This document shows positions 15,709 through 22,986 of a DNA stretch of 39,207 nucleotides, piece by piece. The notes under the pieces are model-generated. The model saw nothing but the letters and a program-made list of their open reading frames with translations, did no database searches and was not told the DNA's origin. The position numbers and the translations under genes are program-made. This DNA is from Clostridiales bacterium (lineage in GTDB: Bacteria; Bacillota; Clostridia; Lachnospirales; WQUN01). The first letter of the stretch is position 1; each line of letters starts with the position of its first letter. The stretch is from positions 1-39,207 of the forward strand of contig JAISVZ010000003.1 of NCBI GenBank assembly GCA_031271295.1, in the 5' to 3' direction.

Positions 15709-18158
15709 CTGTATATTTTTACTCCGTTTGCGCTTTTCGTTATTATAACCGCGCCGTTTTCCGCAGTTGAAAAAAGCGGAATTTTTCTTTCGCTCAAACG
15801 CGTTTTAACCTCGCTTGAAACAAAACCGTAACTATTATATTTTGAATAACTAACAATGGCAAGCCTTGCGGACACTTTGTTCAAAAATTCTTCCGAACTT
15901 GAATATTTTGAACCGTGATGCGCAACTTTCAAAATATCGGATTGCAGGTTTTCATCTTCAAGCAAGCGGGATTCCGCAGCTTCCGAAATGTCCCCGGTAA
16001 ATAAAACCGATAAATTACCGGATACGAGTTTTAAAACCAACGAAGCATCGTTGGCGCTCAGGTTTTTTGTGGTTTCGGTTGGGTTTAGGCAATACATTGT
16101 TATACCGGACGGGTCGGTTTTACCGTAAGCGGTTGCGCCGCCCGGTTCAGCCTTGCCGTAAGCGGTTGCGCCGCCCACCTGAAGCGTATCGCCGCTTTGC
16201 AGAAATACAATTTCCGTATTGTATTCCTTCGCGGCTTTTTCGGTTTCTATGTACAATTCGCTCATCTTTGCCCCTTCCGGCAGATAGAGCGTTTTTACTT
16301 TTTTTAGCTGAAGCAGTTCAATTATCCCCGCGGCGTGGTCGCCTTCCAAATGGGTTATTACCGCCGCGTCCACATCCTGCGCTCCCAAATAATTAAGGTA
16401 CGGAACAAGAACGCGCGCGCCGGTATTATCCCCAATACTTACGCTTTGCACGGAATCCGCGCTGTAATTTACGCGCCCGCCGCCGTCTATTACGCAGGTT
16501 TTACCGTTATTTCTAATAACAAAGCAATCCCCCTGCCCCACATCCAGCATCGTAAGCGTAAAATTGCGTGACGCAACCTCTTTTATACACACGCAAACCG
16601 CAAACGCGGCAAATGTTAGCGCGGCATACTTTTTAATTTTCCCGGTATCGGGATATTTCAGCAAAAGGTAAGCGATTGCCGCCACAAAAGAATAATAAGC
16701 CGCCGCAAGGTAAACGGGAATATGCCCGGTAAGAATCCGCGAAAACGGAAGGCTTACGAAAAACTCCAAAATAATTTCGTAAAAGTTAAGCAAATAATAC
16801 AGGCTTCCGGACAAAAAATACGCGGCGTTATAAGATACAAGCCCAACCAAACCGGTTATAAAGCCAACCGTAACAAGCAAAAAAAATGTGGGAAAAAGGA
16901 TTATGTTAACCAAAACCGTATAGGTACTGATATGAGTTAAAAACCCCGAACCAACGGGGAGCGTTGCAATGAACGCCGCCGAACTGACGGATATGCTTGT
17001 ATTTACAAAATAATTTTCCAAAAATTTTTTAAGCGCCGGGATTTTTACGGCTATATATTTCAGCAGAATATCAACAGGGCTTGAAAGCAGTATAATTCCC
17101 GCCATAGCCGCAAAAGAAAGCTGAAAGCCTAAATCCCACAGAAAAAACGGGTTATAGCATAAAATACACAGCGCCGCAAACGAGAGCGAAGTTATACCGT
17201 CGGTTTTTCTGAAAATAAGGTTTGCGAAAATAAGCACGCCGGATATAATAACGGCGCGAACCGTAGACGGCGCGGCGCCCGTGAACAGGCAGAAAAACAC
17301 GAGAAAGCATAGCACGCAGCACGACGAGGCGCGTTTCGTAAAAAATCGGCACAGCAGAAAATTCAGAAACAGCGCGATAATGCTGATATGAAGCCCGGAT
17401 ATCGCAAGAATATGATATATCCCGGCGGCGGAATACAGGTTTTTAACGTCATCCTCAAGGTTTTGCCTGTCGCCGAGAATTATGGATTTCATAATTCCGG
17501 CTTCCGTTTCCGGCAGGCAGTTATCGTATATTTGGGCTAACTTTTCCCTAAAGCGTGCGGTTTTTGCGCTAAAAGTGTTTGCGCCGCCCGAAACGTGAAC
17601 AGTATCCGGGTAAATTTTATACTTTATGCCCCGCGCCGCGTAATACATTTTCTCGTCAAACCCGCCGGGGTTTCTTTGCGAAGATAAATTTTGCGCCATG
17701 CCGGTAATTGTTATAATATCGCCCGCCTTTATTTGCGCGGGTTCGCCGGGCGCAGCCTCACCGCCGGGGTATGTAATAATTTCTGTAGTCTGTATGCCGT
17801 AAACTTCCGCCGTGCCGGGGTATACCAAAATTTTTACGCCTTCCGGAATTGTTTCGGCAAATACGGCGGTTTTAGTCATACCTGTTACCGCCGCGTTAAA
17901 AGTTACTTCCGATATGCCTGCGGTTTGCGCAAAAATATTGTTTTCCGGCAGGCCGCGCGCGTAAACGTTGAAAAAACCGGCGGCGGCAAAAATAATGAAC
18001 AGCAAAAGAGGCTTCCACCTATACGCCGCAAACATACCCGCGCTTGCAAGCAAAACAGCAACGAAAAAAAGGACAATACTAATATTGTCCGTAATATAAA
18101 AAGCGGCTAAAATACCTGATATGAAAAATAACGCAATGAACATAAGCGGGCGTTTCAT
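15696..18158 (-). CDS. comEC: ComEC/Rec2 DNA uptake channel and nuclease-like protein
   Basis: Membrane channel that carries single-stranded DNA into the cell during transformation. In order: N-terminal helices, a soluble OB-like domain (AEVYGIQTTEIITY..IKAGDIITITG), the Competence-domain helices with AAGIYHILAISGLHISII and GAAPSTVRAVIISG, and a C-terminal metallo-beta-lactamase domain (TMLDVGQGDCFVIRNNGKTCVIDGGG; THLEGDHAAGI as metal motif; LVLKLVSGNLSVLFTGD; VAHHGSKYSSS). The 820-residue length is normal. A 33-base in-frame duplication (16123-16176) adds the repeat GGATAYGKAEP/GGATAYGKTDP inside the lactamase-like domain. The ribosome site AGGTGA lies three bases before the ATG. Other competence genes are not in the window. 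Confidence 0.94.
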   Translation of the reverse strand: MKRPLMFIALFFISGILAAFYITDNISIVLFFVAVLLASAGMFAAYRWKPLLLFIIFAAAGFFNVYARGLPENNIFAQTAGISEVTFNAAVTGMTKTAVFAETIPEGVKILVYPGTAEVYGIQTTEIITYPGGEAAPGEPAQIKAGDIITITGMAQNLSSQRNPGGFDEKMYYAARGIKYKIYPDTVHVSGGANTFSAKTARFREKLAQIYDNCLPETEAGIMKSIILGDRQNLEDDVKNLYSAAGIYHILAISGLHISIIALFLNFLLCRFFTKRASSCCVLCFLVFFCLFTGAAPSTVRAVIISGVLIFANLIFRKTDGITSLSFAALCILCYNPFFLWDLGFQLSFAAMAGIILLSSPVDILLKYIAVKIPALKKFLENYFVNTSISVSSAAFIATLPVGSGFLTHISTYTVLVNIILFPTFFLLVTVGFITGLVGLVSYNAAYFLSGSLYYLLNFYEIILEFFVSLPFSRILTGHIPVYLAAAYYSFVAAIAYLLLKYPDTGKIKKYAALTFAAFAVCVCIKEVASRNFTLTMLDVGQGDCFVIRNNGKTCVIDGGGRVNYSADSVQSVSIGDNTGARVLVPYLNYLGAQDVDAAVITHLEGDHAAGIIELLQLKKVKTLYLPEGAKMSELYIETEKAAKEYNTEIVFLQSGDTLQVGGATAYGKAEPGGATAYGKTDPSGITMYCLNPTETTKNLSANDASLVLKLVSGNLSVLFTGDISEAAESRLLEDENLQSDILKVAHHGSKYSSSEEFLNKVSARLAIVSYSKYNSYGFVSSEVKTRLSERKIPLFSTAENGAVIITKSANGVKIYSVCG
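16123..16176. repeat. 33-bp in-frame duplication inside comEC
   Basis: CCGTAAGCGGTTGCGCCGCC occurs at 16123 and again at 16156. It adds 11 residues (GGATAYGK plus three) to a surface-loop region between the lactamase-like strands. Confidence 0.8.
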
Positions 18159-18165
18159 CAGTCAC

Positions 18166-18265
18166 CTGCTTTTAAATCAATTTCTGCTTTTAAATCAATT
18201 TCTGAATTTAAATCAATTTCCGTTTTATAACTCAATTTCTGACTATATCTCAATTTCCGTTTTAA
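18166..18265. repeat. 18-bp minisatellite between ugd and comEC
   Basis: Units start at 18166, 18184, 18202, 18220 (19 bp), 18239 and 18257. The first two are identical (CTGCTTTTAAATCAATTT) and the others diverge. The array fills almost the whole gap, from the ugd stop to the comEC ribosome site, so it forms the comEC leader. It is not coding in either direction: stops recur in the array. Confidence 0.9.
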
Positions 18266-18267
18266 GC

Positions 18268-19593
18268 TTAACCAATACCGATTCCGTAATACTCAAGCCC
18301 TGTATCCTCGAACTGCTGTTTGTTATAAATATTTCGCAAATCAATAAGGCAATCGCCCTTCATCAGCGATTTAACCCGCTTCAAATCCGCGCCCCTAAAC
18401 TGGTTCCACTCCGTCATAATAACCAGCGCGTCCGCGTCCGCCGCCGCGTCATATTCATTTTCGCAGTACGTAACTTTACCCTCCAAATGCTTTAACCTCC
18501 ATTTTGCCTCGCGCATTCCCTGCGGGCAAAACGCTTTTATTGCAAGCCCTTTTTCGGTTAAATTTTCAATAATGCTTATAGCCGGAGCGTCGCGCATATC
18601 GTCGGTTTCGGGTTTAAACGAAAGCCCCCAAATTGCTACGGTTTGCCCCTTTAGTTCCCCAAGAACGCCGATAATTTTTTCCGCGGCCTTTTGCTTTTGC
18701 TTTTCGTTTGCCTCTATCGCCGCCTCTACCACTAAAAGACGCTCGCCGTTATCCTTTGCAATGGAGGCAATTGCCTTGGTATCCTTAGGAAAACACGAGC
18801 CGCCGTACCCAGGCCCGGCGTGCAAAAACTTAGGCGATATACGCCCGTCCATACCCATTGCTTTGGATATTTGCTGTACATTTGCGCCAACCTTTTCGGC
18901 AAGCAGCGCCATTTCGTTAATAAAACTGATTTTTACCGCTAAAAACGCGTTCGATGCGTATTTAATCATTTCCGCCGTTTCCACATTTGTAAGCACAAAC
19001 GGAGTTTGATTTATGTACAAAACATCGTACACCTTCTTCATTATAGCCTCGGCTTTTTCGCTTTCGCAGCCCAAAACAACCCTATCCGGAGTTTGACAAT
19101 CCTTAACGGCTTTGCCCTCACGCAAAAATTCCGGGTTGGATACGATATCAAATTCAAAATTTTCGCCGCGCGTATTTAATTCTTCCTGAATGGTTTGCCG
19201 AACCTTGCGCCCGGTACCCACCGGCACCGTGGATTTATCCACAACAACCTTGTAAGAATTCATATACTTGCCCACACTGCGGGCAACTTCCAAAACATAG
19301 CGCAAATCCGCGCTGCCGTCCTGCGCGGGCGGAGTGCCCACGGCAATAAAAATAACCAAGCTGTTTTCCACGCCCGTTTTAATATCGGTTGAAAAATGAA
19401 GCCGCCCTGCCTTAACGTTTTTATCCAGCATGTCCTTTAGCCCCGGCTCGTAAATTGGAATGCCGCCTCCGTTTAGCAGTTCGATTTTTGCGCTGTCAAC
19501 ATCCACACAGGTAACGTCCATGCCGAAATCCGACAAAAGAACACCCTGCACAAGCCCAACGTACCCTGTCCCTACGATGCAAATTTTCTCCAT
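18268..19593 (-). CDS. UDP-glucose 6-dehydrogenase family protein
   Basis: NAD-dependent four-electron oxidation of a nucleotide sugar, most likely UDP-glucose to UDP-glucuronate, feeding cell-surface polysaccharide. N-terminal Rossmann motif CIVGTGYVGLVQG (residues 5-17), STVPVGTGRK (121-130), SNPEFLREG (152-160), catalytic Cys267 in GPGYGGSCFPKDT, and the C-terminal domain ending in ALVIMTEWNQFR and DLRNIY. The start at ATG 19593 (MEKICIVG) is supported by GGGGAAGG five bases upstream; a longer frame to 19659 lacks a ribosome site. The 441-residue length fits Ugd/TuaD. GDP-mannose dehydrogenase is an alternative but less likely, because the motifs match Ugd better. First gene of the leftward run toward comEC. 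Confidence 0.92.
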   Translation of the reverse strand: MEKICIVGTGYVGLVQGVLLSDFGMDVTCVDVDSAKIELLNGGGIPIYEPGLKDMLDKNVKAGRLHFSTDIKTGVENSLVIFIAVGTPPAQDGSADLRYVLEVARSVGKYMNSYKVVVDKSTVPVGTGRKVRQTIQEELNTRGENFEFDIVSNPEFLREGKAVKDCQTPDRVVLGCESEKAEAIMKKVYDVLYINQTPFVLTNVETAEMIKYASNAFLAVKISFINEMALLAEKVGANVQQISKAMGMDGRISPKFLHAGPGYGGSCFPKDTKAIASIAKDNGERLLVVEAAIEANEKQKQKAAEKIIGVLGELKGQTVAIWGLSFKPETDDMRDAPAISIIENLTEKGLAIKAFCPQGMREAKWRLKHLEGKVTYCENEYDAAADADALVIMTEWNQFRGADLKRVKSLMKGDCLIDLRNIYNKQQFEDTGLEYYGIGIG

Positions 19594-19678
19594 AGCTACC
19601 TTCCCCATTAAATATGTTTTATCTTGCCTTTGCAACATAGATATTACAACAAAATTCACGGTAATGCAAGAAATGCGG

Positions 19679-19692
19679 ATTGCCTTGGCAAT
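19679..19692. promoter_or_regulatory. Perfect palindrome between ugd and GH5 gene
   Basis: ATTGCC-TT-GGCAAT, a perfect 14-bp palindrome about 85 bases upstream of ugd and 70 bases before the GH5 promoter -10 box. The position between divergent genes suggests a regulator site; no family assigned. Confidence 0.4.
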
Positions 19693-19737
19693 GTGAAAAT
19701 AATATGAAAATAATTGCGAAAACCGGTATTACCATAG

Positions 19738-19766
19738 TGGACGGAGTTTTTTTTAAATGCTATAAT
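19738..19766 (+). promoter_or_regulatory. Extended -10 promoter of the GH5 gene
   Basis: TGGACG (19738-19743), 17 bases, TATAAT (19761-19766), preceded by TGC to make an extended -10. Transcription would start near 19773, giving a leader of about 118 bases that holds the candidate cre site. Confidence 0.65.
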
Positions 19767-19798
19767 TGCATCACGGAAAAATCAAGAAATAAAGCGGA

Positions 19799-19813
19799 AT
19801 GCAAGCGCTTTGA
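19799..19813. promoter_or_regulatory. Candidate CcpA cre site
   Basis: ATGCAAGCGCTTTGA has one mismatch to the cre consensus WTGNAANCGNWNNCW. It lies downstream of the promoter in the leader of the GH5 gene, where CcpA would act as a roadblock. Catabolite repression of a secreted hydrolase is expected in Bacillota. Confidence 0.5.
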
Positions 19814-19890
19814 CGGCAGGCAAATTCTAACGAGTTTCACACAAGGCTCACGGCTTTAATGAAAAAATTATTATGGGGAGGAATTTCAAC

Positions 19891-21789
19891 ATGAAAAAAT
19901 TTCTAAGAGCAAGCATCGCGTTATTTTGCGTGCTTTTTTTAGTGCCGCAAAACATTTTTGCGGCAAACGTAAGGGTTGTAACACCGGAGGAACGTCCGGC
20001 GGTAACGCAGGCTTTTACCGCAATAACCGGGAAAAAAATGATTTCTGAAATCATGTTAGGGATTAATATCGGCAACACCTTGGAGGCGCGTTCGGACGGA
20101 AACAGCGATACTTTGGAATCCGAAACCTCATGGGGCGAAGCGCGTATTATGCCGGAGCATTTTAAGGCTATCGCAAGGAAAGGGTATACGAGCGTGCGTA
20201 TTCCGGTTACTTGGGGCAATCACATGGATTCGAACCTGAAAATTGACGCAAAGTGGATGAACCGGGTTGAGGAATGCGTAAAATACGCTCTTGACGCGGG
20301 TTTGTTCGTAATAATTAACGCCCACCACGAAAGGCGTTTTTACGACAAGTTGGATTCGGGAAAAATGGCCGAGGCGGAAAAAGAGCTTAACGCCATATGG
20401 TCGCAGGTATCGGCGCGGTTTAAGGGATATTCCGAAAAGCTGATGTTTGAGGTTATGAACGAACCTCACCGCAGCGTGCAAGGCGGCTGGGTTTGGGACA
20501 GTTGGAATGCGCAAGGCATTGGGCATGTGGATAGGGAACTTTGCGATAAGGTAAACCTTATGAACGCGTCGGCGCTTAGTACCATTCGCAAAAGCGGCGG
20601 AAACAATGAAAAACGCGTTGTTGTTTTAGCCGTGCCCGGCGCAAGCCCCGACGCGGTTGAATTTTTCGAAAGCCAAAACGATGATTATACAATGCTCGGA
20701 ATATTTATTTATCCGGGGGAAAAACAAACATCGGCAAATTTTAAAAGTTCGGTGGATAGGGATGTGCAAAGGGTGGCCGCCTCCAAAATTCCGGTTTTCA
20801 TTAAGGAAATAAACCCCGGCGGAGATTACGACGATTCGTTCCGCTTGGAATGGACAAAATATGCTTTTAGCGAGTTGGCAAAGCAAGGCATTCCAACATT
20901 TTGGTGGAACTGCGGAAACCCCGAAACAGACCCTGTACTGCTTGACCGTTTCCAATGCAGATGGCCTAATAAAAATTTGCTTAACGCCGTTTTTGACGCG
21001 TACGGCAAAGAATCCGGCGCAGACTTCATAATGGCGCAGCCAACGGCATTCCCGTACGAGGTACCGGGCCCGTATACGTCTTCGGAAAACGGCTTTACGT
21101 TTTGGACGCCTCCCGTGGTTGTACGCGAGCTTGCAACCTCGGTGGTTGTTGAATACAGCGAAGCGTTTACCACAACGTACTCGTTTTCGAATCATCATCC
21201 AACGGATTGGGTTCAGTTTGACACAGGGCACAAGCGCCTTACCGATACCGGAAGTTCTGTAATACTTGATACAACAGGCTTAGAAGGGCAAAGTTTCGGC
21301 TTTGCACTATGGTGGACGGGCGAGGTGGAAAAAATTAAACGCATTTATTCCGACATTGCCTTTGACGGAACCGAAACCGAAGAGATACTTGATTCACTTC
21401 GTTTCTGCATAACCAACCGTCTGCTACCAAGTGCGCAGCTTAAAAATTTTGGCGCGAAAATTACCCGCGCGGATTTTGCCGCGTTAATTGTGCCTACCCT
21501 TGAGAAAAAAATGGGCGAAATAGACACAAAAGGCGTTACGCTTAAGGATTCAACGTTAATTGACGTGCGCAAATGCGTAAAAGCCGGAGTTTTTGCGGTG
21601 GAAAACGGGAATGTGCAGCCGGGAGAGCAGCTTACGCGTAAGGACGCGGCGCAGCTTTTGAAGGATGCGGCGCAAATTTTGGAAGCGCGGAATTTTACCG
21701 TGCCTTTTACGCCGGACGCTGAAATACTTTCGCGCGGCGAGTGTATAAAAGCTGTTGAGGCGCTGTTTTTAAGTATCTGCGACGAATAA
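19891..21789 (+). CDS. Secreted GH5-like glycoside hydrolase with SLH-like C-terminus
   Basis: A signal peptide (MKKFLRASIALFCVLFLVPQNIFAA, residues 1-25) precedes a GH5 barrel (about 45-350): GINIGNTLEA, SVRIPVTWGNH, INAHHE (about 143-147), acid/base Glu191 in MFEVMNEPH and likely nucleophile Glu306 in PVFIKEINPG. The active-site H-x-Y of GH5 (usually HYY) reads GIFIYPG, so the His is replaced, and K replaces the usual G before Glu306; activity or specificity may be altered. A beta-rich module (about 365-490) follows, then degenerate S-layer homology repeats (ITRADFAALIV, GVFAVENGNVQPGEQLTRKDAAQLL, LSRGECIKAVEALF) that would bind the cell wall. GGGGAGGA precedes ATG 19891; an ATG at 19873 sits before it. 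The 3' end overlaps the convergent AlbA_2 gene by 21 bases. Confidence 0.85.
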   Translation: MKKFLRASIALFCVLFLVPQNIFAANVRVVTPEERPAVTQAFTAITGKKMISEIMLGINIGNTLEARSDGNSDTLESETSWGEARIMPEHFKAIARKGYTSVRIPVTWGNHMDSNLKIDAKWMNRVEECVKYALDAGLFVIINAHHERRFYDKLDSGKMAEAEKELNAIWSQVSARFKGYSEKLMFEVMNEPHRSVQGGWVWDSWNAQGIGHVDRELCDKVNLMNASALSTIRKSGGNNEKRVVVLAVPGASPDAVEFFESQNDDYTMLGIFIYPGEKQTSANFKSSVDRDVQRVAASKIPVFIKEINPGGDYDDSFRLEWTKYAFSELAKQGIPTFWWNCGNPETDPVLLDRFQCRWPNKNLLNAVFDAYGKESGADFIMAQPTAFPYEVPGPYTSSENGFTFWTPPVVVRELATSVVVEYSEAFTTTYSFSNHHPTDWVQFDTGHKRLTDTGSSVILDTTGLEGQSFGFALWWTGEVEKIKRIYSDIAFDGTETEEILDSLRFCITNRLLPSAQLKNFGAKITRADFAALIVPTLEKKMGEIDTKGVTLKDSTLIDVRKCVKAGVFAVENGNVQPGEQLTRKDAAQLLKDAAQILEARNFTVPFTPDAEILSRGECIKAVEALFLSICDE

Positions 21790-22689
21790 GCGCGATAGAG
21801 GCAAATGTAAAATGCTCCTATCCGGCGCCAACAGTTCGACGTACTTAGGCGTGTTATAACCTTCGCCTTCCCAATTTTTAAAAATTAAAGGGATGCCGCT
21901 GCCAAGGCGTTCTCCGATATCAAGCAAATTGAACATTTTCAAAATGACGGCGTTGCGCGGCGAGGAAACTCCGCCGCTCAGCGCTTCGCTCATTGTTACC
22001 CGGAAACTGCCGGGATTTTCAAAAACTATATCATCAATGTTATTTCGGATGACTAAACCGCGCTCGCCATAAAAGTCGGCGTTTGTTAAGCAGTTTGCCA
22101 ATGCCTCACGCAGAGCCTTATACGCGGGCGGGTCGTCATCCCGCAGGAGGCTGTTTTTCATCTTAAACGGAACTTTTATCTTTGGGTTCTGAATTAGCTT
22201 GTTGTATGCCTTAAAATAAAAATCATAAAGGTTTCCGCTCCATTCGCCGGAAGACGATATAATACGGTCAGTCCAACGCACCGACGAATCATAGTGTTCT
22301 TGGTAGTCCAAAAAATACTGAGGGTACTCCTGTAGTATTTCATACTCATAGCCAAACATCAAAATACCTGCGGCGGTGGGGTGCAGCTTATCATCCTCGC
22401 CAATTCCAATAGCGCCGAGCTTCTGAAGGAACTCAATGTCCTCCAAATCGCTCCAAACGTGCCCCGGTCTGGCATCTTTCATTCGAACACGGTATCTGCG
22501 CAAACTCTCGTAGTCAAACGCTTTGAGAGTAAGCCTGTCAAGCACCAACATATCCTGTGTTTTGTCGCCGTTAGTGTTGGCAAACGCCGAATATGTTGAC
22601 CATATACTGCTTGGCAAGTTTTTCTCCGCCCTTTTCGCCTCAAGACGGTTTCCCTCTCGCCGGCCTTTCAGTTCGTTCAAATTAAGCAT
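21769..22689 (-). CDS. AlbA_2/RecG-like ATP-binding protein with internal deletion
   Basis: The first 40 residues are the start of an AlbA_2 (Schlafen-like) domain (EGNRLEAKRA, then SIWSTYSAFANTNG). Residues from 44 (TQDMLVLDRL) jump straight to the segment that follows that domain, so about 100 residues with the rest of AlbA_2 appear to be missing in frame. The remainder is intact and highly typical: RPGHVWSDLEDIEFLQKLGAI, HPTAAGILMFGYEYEI, SSSGEWSGNLYDFYF, ALREALANCLTNADFYG (ATPase N-box) and LLDIGERLGSGIPLIF. The C-terminus runs into the 3' end of the GH5 gene (21-base antisense overlap), so the tail is probably also cut. AGGAG precedes the ATG. Possibly expressed but non-functional. Confidence 0.75.
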   Translation of the reverse strand: MLNLNELKGRREGNRLEAKRAEKNLPSSIWSTYSAFANTNGDKTQDMLVLDRLTLKAFDYESLRRYRVRMKDARPGHVWSDLEDIEFLQKLGAIGIGEDDKLHPTAAGILMFGYEYEILQEYPQYFLDYQEHYDSSVRWTDRIISSSGEWSGNLYDFYFKAYNKLIQNPKIKVPFKMKNSLLRDDDPPAYKALREALANCLTNADFYGERGLVIRNNIDDIVFENPGSFRVTMSEALSGGVSSPRNAVILKMFNLLDIGERLGSGIPLIFKNWEGEGYNTPKYVELLAPDRSILHLPLSRLFVADT

Positions 22690-22763
22690 TGTCCTGTCTC
22701 CTGAATTTGTTTATTTTATATAGTGTACCACAACATGTTTTGTTTTTCGAGAGCAAATCGCAT

Positions 22764-22796
22764 TTATTCTTTGGAAAACGTTATTCTTTGGAAAAC
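22764..22796. repeat. 17-bp tandem repeat in divergent gap
   Basis: TTATTCTTTGGAAAAC occurs at 22764 and 22781. It lies in the nearly 300-base gap between the leftward AlbA_2 gene and the rightward acetyltransferase fusion. The same gap holds the inverted repeat TTTGGTG (22819-22825)/CACCAAA (22840-22846), flanked by further pairing GCGC, and a promoter at 22865. Confidence 0.75.
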
Positions 22797-22864
22797 AGAA
22801 CATCCGTAGCGCAATTTCTTTGGTGAACCACCGCAACACCACCAAAGCGCACCATTTCTAAAAT

Positions 22865-22892
22865 TTGACTTATTTGTGTCTTGTGATAGACT
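22865..22892 (+). promoter_or_regulatory. Promoter of the rightward accessory operon
   Basis: TTGACT (22865-22870), 16 bases, TAGACT (22887-22892) with TGA before the -10 box (extended -10). It would drive the fusion gene at 22987 and the closely spaced genes after it. The leader contains a small CCGGC/GCCGG hairpin and AAGGAGG before the start codon. Confidence 0.5.
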
Positions 22893-22986
22893 AACTATTA
22901 TTCTTATTTCCGGCAAAAAGGTTACCGGCGGGTTTTTAGCCGGGCGTACACAGTTTTTCCGCGCAGTAAGGTAAGGAGGTTACGCC

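Noticed and set aside
18166-18265. Repeats between ugd and comEC as a CRISPR or iteron origin
   Set aside because: No spacers, units degenerate and AT-rich, no replication or Cas gene nearby; it fits a slippage minisatellite.
22819-22846. TTTGGTG/CACCAAA hairpin as a terminator
   Set aside because: No T-run on either side, and it lies between divergent genes where no transcript should end; left as an unexplained inverted repeat.
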